Assembly (NCBI RefSeq): GCF_020889685.1
Contig: NZ_JACMYO010000030.1
Coordinates: forward strand, 1 to 57,570
Direction of reading: 5' to 3'
Length of the DNA: 57,570 nt
Origin: Bradyrhizobium oropedii
GTDB taxonomy: Bacteria; Pseudomonadota; Alphaproteobacteria; Rhizobiales; Xanthobacteraceae
Shown here: piece after piece, positions 8,759 to 17,261 of the stretch
Numbering within the stretch: position 1 is the first letter of the stretch
How the letters are laid out: every line of letters starts with the position of its first letter
Translations under genes and position numbers: made by a program
Notes under the pieces: generated by a model
What the model was told of the DNA's origin: nothing
The model's database searches: none
Seen by the model: the letters and a program-made list of their open reading frames with translations, nothing else

Positions 8759-8878
8759 TCACCAGCGCCGTGATTTGACGCGGGCTTGCGTGCCGTCTGC
8801 AGCGGCGGCGCTGGAAATTCCGGTTGCGATCGCCATCAGCGTTGTCGCGACGAGTCCGTTCAGGATGTTCACGATCAT
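8759..8878 (-). CDS. Very small exported protein candidate (39 aa)
   Basis: A 39-residue frame starting at the ATG at 8878 with a GGAG element a few bases upstream. The sequence has a textbook signal peptide: a short N-terminus, a hydrophobic core (GLVATTLMAIATGI) and an AAAAD cleavage region, leaving only about 12 basic residues (GTQARVKSRRW) as the mature part. Such tiny exported proteins are easily missed. No homologue is known to me. The signal-peptide pattern makes chance less likely. Confidence 0.5.
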   Translation of the reverse strand: MIVNILNGLVATTLMAIATGISSAAAADGTQARVKSRRW

Positions 8879-9109
8879 CGTCTCCGATTGTCGATGTCGG
8901 ATTGTTCGCCGCGCGGAATGGTCTCGTTACGCCGCCGTCTGCTTCAATCTGCTGCAAGCGGCTCACTTGCGCGTGAGGGACGGGCGCCGTTGCTGGGCGA
9001 TAATTCGCTGATGTAAGGTGTCTCAGCCAAGTGGTTGGGACTGCGATCCGCGCTCCAGCCGAATGAAGAAGAAGCAGGGCAAGAAAGTCAGGGAAGGAAC
9101 GGATCTCAC

Positions 9110-10072
9110 ATGAAGGATTTTGCCGGAAAGATTGCCGTCATCACCGGTGGCGGCACGGGCATGGGGCGCGAGCTCGCACGGCAGCTGGTTGCCGAGGGAT
9201 GCAATGTCGCGATGTGCGACGTCTCGGCCGAGGCGATGGCCGAGACCAAGCGGCTCTGCGAGGTCGAGAAGTTGCCGCAGGGCCTGCGCATCACCACGCA
9301 CGTTGCCGACGTCTCGATCGAGGATCACTACAAACGTTTCCGCGACGAACTGATCGAGCAGCAGGCGACCGACAAGATCCACCTGCTGTTCAACAACGCC
9401 GGCATCGGCGGCGGCGGCAGCCTGTTCACCAACACCCGCGAGCAATGGGAGCGCACCTTCAACATCTGCTGGGGCGGCGTCTATCTCGGCGTCCGCACCT
9501 TCCTGCCGCTGCTGGTGAAGGCCGACGAGGCGCACATCGTCAACACCTCGAGCGTCAATGGATTCTGGGCCTCGGTCGGTTTGGGCGTATCGCACACGGC
9601 CTACAGCGCGGCGAAATTCGCGGTGAAGGGATTCACCGAGGCGATGATTAACGATCTCCGTCTCAACGCGCCGCATGTGAAGTGTTCTGTTGTGATGCCC
9701 GGTCACATCGGCACCTCGATCGTGTCGAACTCGCGCAAGGTGCAGAACGGCGCCGACCAGCTCAACGTCGACGAGCTCAAACAGGTCCGTCAGCGGCTGC
9801 AAGGGCAGGGAATTGATGTCGCCAAGATGTCGGATGCCGACATCCAGCAGCTCGCGCTGGATCGTGCCCGCATCTTCCACAATGAGGCGCCGACCACGGC
9901 GGCGGCCGCCGCCAAGATCATCCTTGACGGCGTCAAGGCCGACCGCTGGCGCATCCTGGTCGGCGACGACGCGCATCTGCTCGACGAGCGCGTGCGCAAG
10001 ACCCCGGAACAGGCCTACACGCCGGAGTTCTACCAGGACCTCGTTGCGGCGACCGGCTGGAAGGTCGGCTGA
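9110..10072 (+). CDS. SDR family NAD(P)-dependent oxidoreductase
   Basis: About 320 residues from the ATG at 9110. Rossmann-fold short-chain dehydrogenase: GGGTGMGREL cofactor motif at about residue 12, DVSAEAM at the end of strand two, LLFNNAGIGGGGS, the catalytic serine in IVNTSSVNG and the YSAAK tyrosine/lysine motif. The C-terminal extension (residues about 210-320) with ARIFHNEAPTTAAAAAKIILDGVKADRWRILVG is longer than in classical SDRs and matches a group common in Bradyrhizobium. The substrate cannot be told. It is monocistronic and followed by a palindromic repeat. Confidence 0.88.
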   Translation: MKDFAGKIAVITGGGTGMGRELARQLVAEGCNVAMCDVSAEAMAETKRLCEVEKLPQGLRITTHVADVSIEDHYKRFRDELIEQQATDKIHLLFNNAGIGGGGSLFTNTREQWERTFNICWGGVYLGVRTFLPLLVKADEAHIVNTSSVNGFWASVGLGVSHTAYSAAKFAVKGFTEAMINDLRLNAPHVKCSVVMPGHIGTSIVSNSRKVQNGADQLNVDELKQVRQRLQGQGIDVAKMSDADIQQLALDRARIFHNEAPTTAAAAAKIILDGVKADRWRILVGDDAHLLDERVRKTPEQAYTPEFYQDLVAATGWKVG

Positions 10073-10084
10073 TTACAGAAGACC

Positions 10085-10192
10085 CGTCACCCTGAGGTGG
10101 CCGCTCCTTCAGCGGCCCTCGAAGGGTCGACGGCCCGACTGTGGGGCCGTTCATCCTTCGAGGCTCGCTCCGCTCGCACCTCAGGATGACGG
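10085..10192. repeat. REP-like inverted repeat (CCTGAGG family)
   Basis: An imperfect long palindrome: the left part GTCACCCTGAGGTG...CCCTCGAAGG pairs with CCTTCGAGG...CACCTCAGGATGAC on the right, with CGGCCC/GGGGCCG near the centre. It lies between the convergent SDR and GcrA genes, where it may also act as a bidirectional terminator. Elements of this type are dispersed in Bradyrhizobium-like genomes. Confidence 0.75.
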
Positions 10193-10218
10193 GATCAGCG
10201 CTTCCTTGTTGCTATCGA

Positions 10219-10698
10219 CTACCCGCGCATCGCGCGCTGGCGTGATCCCGCCTGATAGGCGAGGCGGTAATGCCCTGAGCAATAGGGCATGCCGCCGAGC
10301 GGCGGGTTGCCGCAGAAGCAGAAATCGTCGGCGCCCGGGGTGCTGATCGGCCAGCGGCAGCGCTGCTCGCTGAGCTCGAACAGCGAGCAATTGTTGGCGC
10401 TGACGACCGGCGCCTCGTCGGGTTCTTCTTCGTAGACCGCCTGGAGCAACCGGAGCTGCTGCTTCGCAGTCGCCCGTTGCGCGGCGTGCGCGGCTGATTT
10501 CTTGCGCCGGGCGCGGCGTTCGTCCGGCGTCGTGCGCATGAGGTTCAGCCGCGACAGCTTGCCGATCACCGCATTGCGGCTGACGCCGATATTGACGGCG
10601 ATGTCGCGGCAGGAGAGGCCGGCTTCGAAATAGATCTTGAGTTGGTCGACGCGCTCCGGCGTCCAGGTTGGTTGAAGTGTCGGTTCGTTGGCAATCAT
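10219..10698 (-). CDS. GcrA family cell cycle regulator
   Basis: About 159 residues from the ATG at 10698. The N-terminus is the GcrA signature (WTPERVDQLKIYFEAGLSCR, DIAVNIGVSRNAVIGKLSRL), the DNA-binding part that recognises methylated GANTC sites together with sigma-70 in Caulobacter. The middle is basic. The C-terminus has a conserved cysteine-rich segment: CRWPISTPGADDFCFCGN and MPYCSGHYRLAY. Genomes of this group often carry several GcrA paralogues, so this may not be the main cell cycle regulator. Confidence 0.85.
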   Translation of the reverse strand: MIANEPTLQPTWTPERVDQLKIYFEAGLSCRDIAVNIGVSRNAVIGKLSRLNLMRTTPDERRARRKKSAAHAAQRATAKQQLRLLQAVYEEEPDEAPVVSANNCSLFELSEQRCRWPISTPGADDFCFCGNPPLGGMPYCSGHYRLAYQAGSRQRAMRG

Positions 10699-10801
10699 CT
10701 GACGGTTCCACGTTCTGTGTTGAACCGCCGCGCCGGCACACGCGCCCCTAGTTCTTGAGCTCCGCGCAAACGCTTCGCGTTTGTCGCGGGGGATCATGCT
10801 C

Positions 10802-11002
10802 TCAGGGCGCGCGACCGTTATCGCGGATTGCAAGCAACCCGTCCTTGATGGCGAGCCGAATGCCTTCCTCGATCAATGTCCGTGCGACGCCCGGGACGCT
10901 CGTGCCGTGGGTGCCCTGTCTCACCAGCCTCTCGAGGTATCCGATGGTCGAGAGCGCCAACGTGACCGGGACGCGGTCGGTTTCGGCCTTTTCCGTAGCC
11001 AT
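10802..11002 (-). CDS. Small ribbon-helix-helix-like protein
   Basis: 66 residues from the ATG at 11002. A short strand (RVPVTLALS) followed by two helices (TIGYLERLVRQG and PGVARTLIEEGIRLAIKDGLL) resembles the ribbon-helix-helix fold of CopG/Arc-type DNA-binding proteins. No toxin partner lies nearby. The assignment rests on fold pattern only. Confidence 0.6.
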   Translation of the reverse strand: MATEKAETDRVPVTLALSTIGYLERLVRQGTHGTSVPGVARTLIEEGIRLAIKDGLLAIRDNGRAP

Positions 11003-11165
11003 GGTGAAACGCTAACTCTGAACGCCTGTACTGAAAAGTATCTATTTAGAGTCTATTTAGGAATGTGGCCGTCCGTCAAGCCGTACACCGAAAAATGCGG
11101 ATAGCCGCGCCGGAGCTCAACTCCAGCGCGGTGACCTCGTCAGATTATTGAGGTGAATGAGATAG

Positions 11166-12992
11166 TTAGGGTTGCAATTCGACCTTAACCGGGAACTTCT
11201 TGAGAAGTCGCTCAGCCGTTTCGGCCTTGTCCGGAGGCGCTTTCACGCTCAGGTACAGCCCGCGGGACGGGTCGGTGATGGCGTCGACACTGACCTCGCC
11301 CGACAATCCTTCCAGCGCCAGCAGCTCACGCGCGGCCTCGCCGGCGGCGATCTCGCGCAGCTTCGGCTTGAAGATCTTGCCGACCGGCGTCACCGGCATC
11401 TCCGCAATCACCGACACCACGCGCGGGCGCGCCGGCGGCTCCAGGATGTTGTCCTGCACGAAAGCGGCGAGCGCATTCGGATCGATGTGGGTGCCGGGCT
11501 GGGCCGAGACGAACAGCATCGGCACTTCGCCGGCGTAGGTGTCGGGGCGTCCGACGGCGGCGGCAAGCGCCACGCCCGGAAACGCCAGCGCGGCGTCCTC
11601 GATCACGCGCGGATCGATGTTGTGGCCGCCGCGGATGATGACGTCCTTGGCGCGGCCCAGAATGTAGACGAAGCCGTCGGCATCGATCCGGCAGATGTCA
11701 CCAGTGCGCAGCCAGCCGTCGCGGAACGCCTCATCGGTTTGCTTCTTGTCGACGTAGCCGGCGAACACCTGCGGGCCCCTGGTCAGGAGCTCGCCGACCG
11801 GCGACGGCCACGGCCCGGTGTGCAGCTTGTTGCCTTCGAGGATCGCAAGCTCGACCAGCGGATTGCGGGTGCCGACGCTTTCGGCGCGCGGCTTCACGCC
11901 GTGCACGTCATGGGTGATGGCGCCGGCGAGTTCGGTCATGCCGTAGAGCTGCTGGATGCAGGCGCCGCCCCAGGTCGCAAGGTAGCGCCGCTCGATCTCC
12001 GGCGGACAGATCGAGGCGCCGGTGGCGGTGACGCGAAGGGTCGAGATGTCGCTCTGTCCAACCGGAACGTCGGCCAGCGCCCCGAGTATGGTCGGCACGT
12101 TGCCGGCGATGTTGATGCGGTAGGTTTCGATGATTTGCCAGAAGTTCCGGACCAGCGCCGGATCGCGCGCGCCGGCGGGGCCGGGGATCACCATCGTCGT
12201 GCCGGCGGCAAGGCAATTGGCCGTGGTGCAGAACAGGCCGCCGACATGGAACAATGGCATCGTGATCATCGCACGCTCGCCGCGATGGAAATCGAGTGCC
12301 ATCCGCGAGGAGACGGTGGAAGCGACCATCGCGCGGTTGGTGAGCCGCGCCACCTTGGGATGGCCGGTGGTGCCGCCGGTCGGCAGCATCACCGCGACGC
12401 GGTCGGCCTCGCTCATATCCTTCGACTTGCCGTAGTCGTCGCGCCAGGCGGGATCCGGTTGCAGCACCTTGCCGTCGAACGCGATGGCGCCGTCGAGCGG
12501 CACGATCACGATGCCTTTGAGCGACGGCACCTCGCGTTGCAGCCCCTCGATCCTCTCATAGAGCCCGCCCGGCATGCCGGGCGGCGGCGCCAGCAGCAGT
12601 TTCGCATTGATGGCATTGAGCTGGGCGACAATCGCTTCGCGGGTGAACAGCAAATTGAGCGGCTCGCCGACACCGCAGGCAGCGGCGCCGAAGATCGCGA
12701 CGACGCTCGCCGGACAGGCCGGCAGCAGGATCGCGACCGCATCATCCTTGCCGATGCCCTGGCTGCGGAAATAGTTTTCGGCGGCCTTGATGCAGCCCAT
12801 CAAATGATCGTTCGAGATCACGACCGGATTGGGATCGAGCGGCGAGCGCAGATAGATCGCGGCCTCGGCGTCCGGCGCGGCCTGCGGGCCGCGGGCAATG
12901 AGATCGAGGATGCGCGGGCAGGCGGCGAGCGTCTCCTGCATCTCCTTGTCACGCGCAGCCTCGTCGGCCGGCGAAAGCCTGTCCTTCAGCAT
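11166..12992 (-). CDS. Acyl-CoA synthetase (AMP-binding family)
   Basis: About 608 residues from the ATG at 12992. Activates a carboxylic acid to its acyl-CoA through an acyl-adenylate. Visible motifs: the phosphate-binding loop MLPTGGTTGHPKVARLT, QQLYGMTELAG, the hinge segment GWLRTGDICRIDADGFV, RGGHNIDPRVIED, and the C-terminal catalytic lysine in TPVGKIFKPKL. The chain length preferred cannot be read from the sequence. It is on the same strand as the acetamidase upstream but separated by a palindromic repeat, so probably not one operon. Confidence 0.9.
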   Translation of the reverse strand: MLKDRLSPADEAARDKEMQETLAACPRILDLIARGPQAAPDAEAAIYLRSPLDPNPVVISNDHLMGCIKAAENYFRSQGIGKDDAVAILLPACPASVVAIFGAAACGVGEPLNLLFTREAIVAQLNAINAKLLLAPPPGMPGGLYERIEGLQREVPSLKGIVIVPLDGAIAFDGKVLQPDPAWRDDYGKSKDMSEADRVAVMLPTGGTTGHPKVARLTNRAMVASTVSSRMALDFHRGERAMITMPLFHVGGLFCTTANCLAAGTTMVIPGPAGARDPALVRNFWQIIETYRINIAGNVPTILGALADVPVGQSDISTLRVTATGASICPPEIERRYLATWGGACIQQLYGMTELAGAITHDVHGVKPRAESVGTRNPLVELAILEGNKLHTGPWPSPVGELLTRGPQVFAGYVDKKQTDEAFRDGWLRTGDICRIDADGFVYILGRAKDVIIRGGHNIDPRVIEDAALAFPGVALAAAVGRPDTYAGEVPMLFVSAQPGTHIDPNALAAFVQDNILEPPARPRVVSVIAEMPVTPVGKIFKPKLREIAAGEAARELLALEGLSGEVSVDAITDPSRGLYLSVKAPPDKAETAERLLKKFPVKVELQP

Positions 12993-13079
12993 GTCCGTCC
13001 CCGTCCATTTTTGTTCGTTGGAAGGAGGATTGTATCGAGCGGCGCTTGCCGAACACAAGTGCGGCTATTTGGCCCTCGG

Positions 13080-13209
13080 TCATTCCGGAGCGATGCGCAG
13101 CATCGAATCCTCGGGTGCGCAATTGCGCACCGGGGAATCTCGAGATCGGCTTGCGCGCGGACCAAGCACGAGATTCCGGGTTCTCGCTTCGCGAGCCCCG
13201 GAATGACGA
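13080..13209. repeat. Palindromic repeat (CATTCCGG...CCGGAATGA family)
   Basis: Left arm CATTCCGGAGCGATGCG and right arm CGCGAGCCCCGGAATGACG face each other around an inner pair GGGGAATCTCGAGATC and GAGATTCCGGG. This nested arrangement is typical of Bradyrhizobium intergenic repeats. It fills the gap between the acetamidase and acyl-CoA synthetase genes. Confidence 0.75.
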
Positions 13210-13214
13210 GGTGG

Positions 13215-14156
13215 TCAGCCGTGGACCACCGATTTGGCGATCATGCAGTGAATACCCTTGGAGCCGTTGACCGTCTGCGTCACGCGCAGGTCGGCGGCCA
13301 GGCTGCACAGCGTGTAGGCGTCCTCGCGCGACAGATTGCGCTTCTCGCCGAGCAGCACGATCATGTCGCGCAGCGCCCGCACCACGCACTGGTCGAGATC
13401 GGGATCCATCGCCATGGTCATGTAATGGTCAGCGGTCTCGGCACGCGGATAGCCGAGCTTGAGATCCTTGCGCAAGGTGAGGCGAAAGCGCCCGGTCAGC
13501 GCGGTCTCGATCGCGGTGACGCAGACCTCACCGTCGCCCTGCACGCCATGGCCGTCGCCGCAGGAGAACAGCGCGCCCGGCACGAACACCGGCAGATAGA
13601 GCTTGGCGCCGGCCCCGAGCTCCTTGTTGTCGAGATTGCCGCCGATCGCGCGCGGGATCAGCGAGGAGATACGGCCCCAGGCCGGCGGCGGCGAGACGCC
13701 CATCACGCCGAAGAATGGTTTCAGCGGCAGGTCGAGCCCCCAGGGCATGCGGCCGACCATGCGCCCGCGATCGAGCGGGATGTTGAGGATGCGGGTCTCG
13801 TGGAAATCGTCGGGCAGGGTGCCGGACAGCGGCTTGATCAGGTTGTAGCCCCAGTCCTGGCGGAGCTGGACGTCGAGGATGTCGACCTCGAGCACGTCGC
13901 CGGGCTCAGCCCCGCTGACGGCGATCGGGCCGGTCAGGATGTGCCCGGGCACCATCCGCTCGTTCTTCGCATGGATGTCGTCGAGCTCCGGCGGCACATA
14001 GAACTTGCTGCGGTCGGGCACCACGTCGGCGCCGCCGCTGACGGTCTCGATCGTGACCTCGTCGCCGCTGGCGATCGTGAGGACCGGCTTCAGCTTTGCT
14101 TCGAAGAAGCCCCAATGGCAGGTTTCAGGACTGGATTTCAGGTGATGATGGGTCAT
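13215..14156 (-). CDS. Acetamidase/formamidase family protein
   Basis: About 313 residues from the ATG at 14156 (the open frame continues to 14804 only as an antisense artefact of ydcF). The FmdA/AmdA family hydrolyses short-chain amides to ammonia and the acid. Seen here are HHHLKSSPETCHWGFFEA at the N-terminus, ILTGPIAVSGAEPGDVLEVDI, the glycine-rich RAIGGNLDNKELGAG and CGDGHGVQGDGEVCVTAIET, which carries conserved His/Asp/Glu residues. The actual substrate is unknown. It diverges from ydcF. Confidence 0.88.
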   Translation of the reverse strand: MTHHHLKSSPETCHWGFFEAKLKPVLTIASGDEVTIETVSGGADVVPDRSKFYVPPELDDIHAKNERMVPGHILTGPIAVSGAEPGDVLEVDILDVQLRQDWGYNLIKPLSGTLPDDFHETRILNIPLDRGRMVGRMPWGLDLPLKPFFGVMGVSPPPAWGRISSLIPRAIGGNLDNKELGAGAKLYLPVFVPGALFSCGDGHGVQGDGEVCVTAIETALTGRFRLTLRKDLKLGYPRAETADHYMTMAMDPDLDQCVVRALRDMIVLLGEKRNLSREDAYTLCSLAADLRVTQTVNGSKGIHCMIAKSVVHG

Positions 14157-14222
14157 GTGACGGCTTTTGATTGGTTTCCCAGCAGCGTATGACGCTGTAG
14201 CAGAACTTCGCAGAGGCTTCCC

Positions 14223-15017
14223 TTGTTTTTTGCGCTCTCCAAGACGCTCGGCATCATGCTGCTGCCGATCAATTTCCTGATCGGTATCGGCGTGATCGGC
14301 GCCGTGCTGTTGCCGACGCGGTTTGCGCGCCTCGGCCGCCGGCTGATGGTTACCGCACTGCTGCTGCTCGCGATCTGCGGCTTCTCGCCGCTCGGGAATA
14401 TCCTGATCTCCGCACTGGAGCAGCGCTTCCCGCCATGGGACGCCTCGCGCGGCGCGCCCGACGGCATCATCGTGCTGGGCGGCTCGATCGATGCCGATTT
14501 GTCGGTCGCGCATGCCACGCCTGTCGTGCGCAGTGCCGCCGATCGCGTCATCGCGGCGGCGGCGCTCGCGCGCAAATATCCGAACGCGCGGCTCGTGTTC
14601 ACCGGCGGCAGCGCGAACCTGATCTCGAACGATGCGCGCGAGGCCGACTATGCCGCCGAGATGTTCGAGAGCCTCGGTATTCCCGGATCGCGATTGGTCA
14701 TCGAGCGCCGCTCGCGCAACACGGTGGAGAATGCCGAGTTCTCCAAGGCACTGGTCGATCCCAAGCCGGGCGAGCGCTGGCTGCTCGTGACCTCGGCCTA
14801 TCACATGCCGCGTTCGGTCGGGTTGTTCCGCAAGGCGGGATTCAATGTCGAGGCTTATCCGGTCGACTGGCGCGTCGGCAATGTCATGAGCTTCGCGACG
14901 CTTGCGATCGAGGGGTTATCGCGTACCGATCTCGGGACACGGGAGTGGATCGGGCTGGTCGCGTATCATCTGGCCGGCAAGACCGATGATTGGCTGCCCG
15001 GACCGGCCGCACGTTGA
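14223..15017 (+). CDS. YdcF/SanA-like DUF218 protein
   Basis: 264 residues from a TTG at 14223, with CAGAGG just upstream. Two N-terminal membrane segments (about residues 5-25 and 35-60) precede the DUF218 domain, which begins DGIIVLGGS and contains LVFTGGSANL, a SRLVIERRSRNTVENAEF stretch and LVTSAYHMPRSVGLF. This is the ElyC-type arrangement; ElyC affects cell-envelope precursors in E. coli. The molecular activity of the family is not settled. Confidence 0.85.
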   Translation: MFFALSKTLGIMLLPINFLIGIGVIGAVLLPTRFARLGRRLMVTALLLLAICGFSPLGNILISALEQRFPPWDASRGAPDGIIVLGGSIDADLSVAHATPVVRSAADRVIAAAALARKYPNARLVFTGGSANLISNDAREADYAAEMFESLGIPGSRLVIERRSRNTVENAEFSKALVDPKPGERWLLVTSAYHMPRSVGLFRKAGFNVEAYPVDWRVGNVMSFATLAIEGLSRTDLGTREWIGLVAYHLAGKTDDWLPGPAAR

Positions 15018-15109
15018 GCCGCAGCACGAGCTTGTCGCTTCCCTTGTCCAATCGGGCTAACATCACGCCAACAGGCGGCGCCAAGCCGCCGATCACGGGA
15101 GTTTTCGCC

Positions 15110-15895
15110 ATGCAACAGCAGACATCACCGGAACAGTTCGACCTCGGCGCGATCGTCACCGACCTGAACAATCTGCTGCGGCTGAAGACCACGGTCATCG
15201 GCATCAAGATGTTCGCGCGGGTCGAGGAGATGGAAGCGATCCCGAAGATCCGCCGTCCGTCGGCGGTTCATACCACCGACCAGATCGTCAGCATGGCCTC
15301 TCGGCTCGGCTGGACCGTCGGCATCACCGGCGACGATCTGGTCGGCGCGCAATGCCGTGCGGTGATCGGGCTCGCACCACAGGACGAGAAGTGGCTTGCC
15401 GGCGAGAATTATGTCGGCGTCTGGCACGGTACGGCCGAAGACGCACGCAAGCGCCAGGAGGCGCTCGACGTGGTGCCTTACGGCCAGTACCAGGCGATGG
15501 CGGTGAGCCCGCTGACCAGCGGCCGGCTCAATCCGCCCGACATCTGCCTCGTCTATGCGACGCCGGGACAGATGATCATCCTGATCAACGGTCTCCAGTA
15601 TACCGGCTACAAGAAGTTCGAATGGGGCGTTGTCGGCGAGACCGCCTGCGCGGATTCGTGGGGGCGGGCGCTGAAGACCGGCGAGCCGAGCCTGTCGTTG
15701 CCGTGCTTCGCCGAGCGCCGCTACGGCGGCGTGCCCGACGAGGAGATGCTGATGGCGCTGCCGCCGGCCTATCTGGTGAAGGCGATCGCGGGTATGAAGC
15801 AGCTCGCCAAGAACGGCCTGCGCTACCCGATCGCGCCCTATGGCATCCAGGCCGACGTGCGCGCCGGCATGGGCGTGTCCTACGCCAAGAAATAG
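15110..15895 (+). CDS. DUF169 domain protein
   Basis: 261 residues from the ATG at 15110. It matches DUF169 by LLRLKTTVIGIKMF near the N-terminus, CRAVIGLAPQDEKW, and the C-terminal ETACADSWGRALKTGEPSLS with a PCFAERRYGGV segment. Several cysteines (in GAQCRA, ADS-preceding TACAD, and LPCFAERR) are spaced so that they might bind a metal or cluster, but this is speculation. The function of DUF169 is not established. The next gene follows 66 bp later on the same strand. Confidence 0.8.
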   Translation: MQQQTSPEQFDLGAIVTDLNNLLRLKTTVIGIKMFARVEEMEAIPKIRRPSAVHTTDQIVSMASRLGWTVGITGDDLVGAQCRAVIGLAPQDEKWLAGENYVGVWHGTAEDARKRQEALDVVPYGQYQAMAVSPLTSGRLNPPDICLVYATPGQMIILINGLQYTGYKKFEWGVVGETACADSWGRALKTGEPSLSLPCFAERRYGGVPDEEMLMALPPAYLVKAIAGMKQLAKNGLRYPIAPYGIQADVRAGMGVSYAKK

Positions 15896-15961
15896 CCGAT
15901 TGCGTCGCCGCGCCCGCGATGACAAAAGGGCGCCCAATTCGCTGCGCAGGGAGCCTGATCC

Positions 15962-17137
15962 ATGTCCTCGTCGAAACTCGATATCGTCGTCTATGGCGCG
16001 ACCGGCTTCACCGGCCAACTGGTCGCCGAATATCTCGCGGCGAATTATCGCAACAGTAGCCTGAAATGGGCGATGGCCGGGCGCAGCAAGGACAAGCTCG
16101 CCTCGGTTTGCGATGCGATCGGTGCGCCTTCGGACACGCCGCTGATCGTTGCCGATGCCAGCGACGCCACATCGCTGAAGGCGATGCTGGCGCAGACCAA
16201 ATCGGTGATCTCGACGGTCGGTCCGTATCAACTCTACGGCAATGAGCTGATCGCAGCCTGCGTGGAAAGCGGCACCGACTATTTCGATCTCTGCGGCGAG
16301 CCGGTCTGGATGCGGCAGATGATCGACAAGCACGAGGCGGCGGCAATGGCCAGCGGCGCGCGCATCGTGTTCTCCTGCGGCTTCGACTCGGTGCCGTTCG
16401 AGCTAGGCGCATTCTTCGTGCAGGAAGAGGCCAAGCGCGTGTTCGGCGCGCCGGCCGCGCGCGTCAAAGGCCGCGTGCGCGACATGCGCGGCACGCTGTC
16501 CGGCGGCACCGCGGCGAGCGCCAAGGCGACGTTCGATGCGGTCGCCAAGGACCTCAGCCTGGTCGCGATCCTCAACAATCCGTTCGCGCTGACGCCGGGC
16601 TTCGAGGGCCCGAAGCAGCCGCGCGGCAGCAAGCCGGCTTACGAGGAGGATCTGCACTCCTGGACCGCGCCGTTCATGATGGCGCTGATCAACACGCGCA
16701 ACGTCCACCGCTCCAACATGCTGATGGGCTTTCCCTACGGACAGGACTTCGTCTACGACGAGATGGTCCTGACCGGGCCCGGCGAGAAGGGCGAGGCCAA
16801 TGCCAAGAAGGTGATGGCGCTGAATTCCGAGAAGACCGGGCCGAGCGCGCCGAAGCCGGGCGAGGGCCCGTCAAAGGAAGAGCGTGAGAACGGCCGCTAC
16901 GATCTGCTCTATCTCGCGGTGGCGCCCGACGGCCGCATGGTCCGCGCCGGCATCAAGGGCGATCGCGATCCCGGCTACGGCTCGACCTCGAAGATGATCT
17001 CGGAATGCGCGATCTGCCTGTTGCGCGACACGCCCGATGTCGCACCGGGCTTCTGGACCCCGGGAGCCGCGATGCAGGGCAAGCTGATCAAGCGCCTGGT
17101 CGATCACGCCGGACTGACCTTCGAGGTCGAGAAGTAG
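15962..17137 (+). CDS. Saccharopine dehydrogenase-like / trans-acting enoyl reductase family protein
   Basis: 391 residues from the ATG at 15962. The N-terminal Rossmann motif is VVYGATGFTGQLVAEYLA, followed by AMAGRSKDKL and the IVADASDATSLKAM and STVGPYQLYG steps typical of this family, then YFDLCGEP and FSCGFDSVPFELG. Related proteins include mycobacterial trans-acting enoyl reductases and mammalian SCCPDH; true lysine metabolism is unlikely. It probably forms a two-gene unit with the DUF169 protein. Confidence 0.85.
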   Translation: MSSSKLDIVVYGATGFTGQLVAEYLAANYRNSSLKWAMAGRSKDKLASVCDAIGAPSDTPLIVADASDATSLKAMLAQTKSVISTVGPYQLYGNELIAACVESGTDYFDLCGEPVWMRQMIDKHEAAAMASGARIVFSCGFDSVPFELGAFFVQEEAKRVFGAPAARVKGRVRDMRGTLSGGTAASAKATFDAVAKDLSLVAILNNPFALTPGFEGPKQPRGSKPAYEEDLHSWTAPFMMALINTRNVHRSNMLMGFPYGQDFVYDEMVLTGPGEKGEANAKKVMALNSEKTGPSAPKPGEGPSKEERENGRYDLLYLAVAPDGRMVRAGIKGDRDPGYGSTSKMISECAICLLRDTPDVAPGFWTPGAAMQGKLIKRLVDHAGLTFEVEK

Positions 17138-17150
17138 TTGTCCTCGATGT

Positions 17151-17252
17151 CATCGCCCGGCACTCGACCGGGCGATCCAGTACTCCGCGGCTTCTCCGCT
17201 CAAGCACAAACGTCTCTGGAATACTGGATGCCCCGCTTTCGCGAGGGCATGA
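17151..17252. repeat. Palindromic repeat (CCAGTA/TACTGG type)
   Basis: Left part CATCGCCCGG...GATCCAGTA pairs loosely with TACTGGATGCCCC...GGGCATGAC on the right, around a centre with CGCGGCTTCTCCGC. It lies between convergent genes and may help end both transcripts. Confidence 0.65.
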
Positions 17253-17261
17253 CAGTCGTGG

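Noticed and set aside
10802..11002. Antitoxin of a toxin-antitoxin pair
   Set aside because: The ribbon-helix-helix-like protein has no small toxin-like gene beside it; neighbours are a GcrA regulator and an acyl-CoA synthetase.
11172..14192. A 1006-codon open frame on the plus strand
   Set aside because: It is antisense to the acyl-CoA synthetase and acetamidase genes, crosses a palindromic repeat and reads as Arg/Gly/His-rich low-information sequence, the usual result of high GC at third codon positions.
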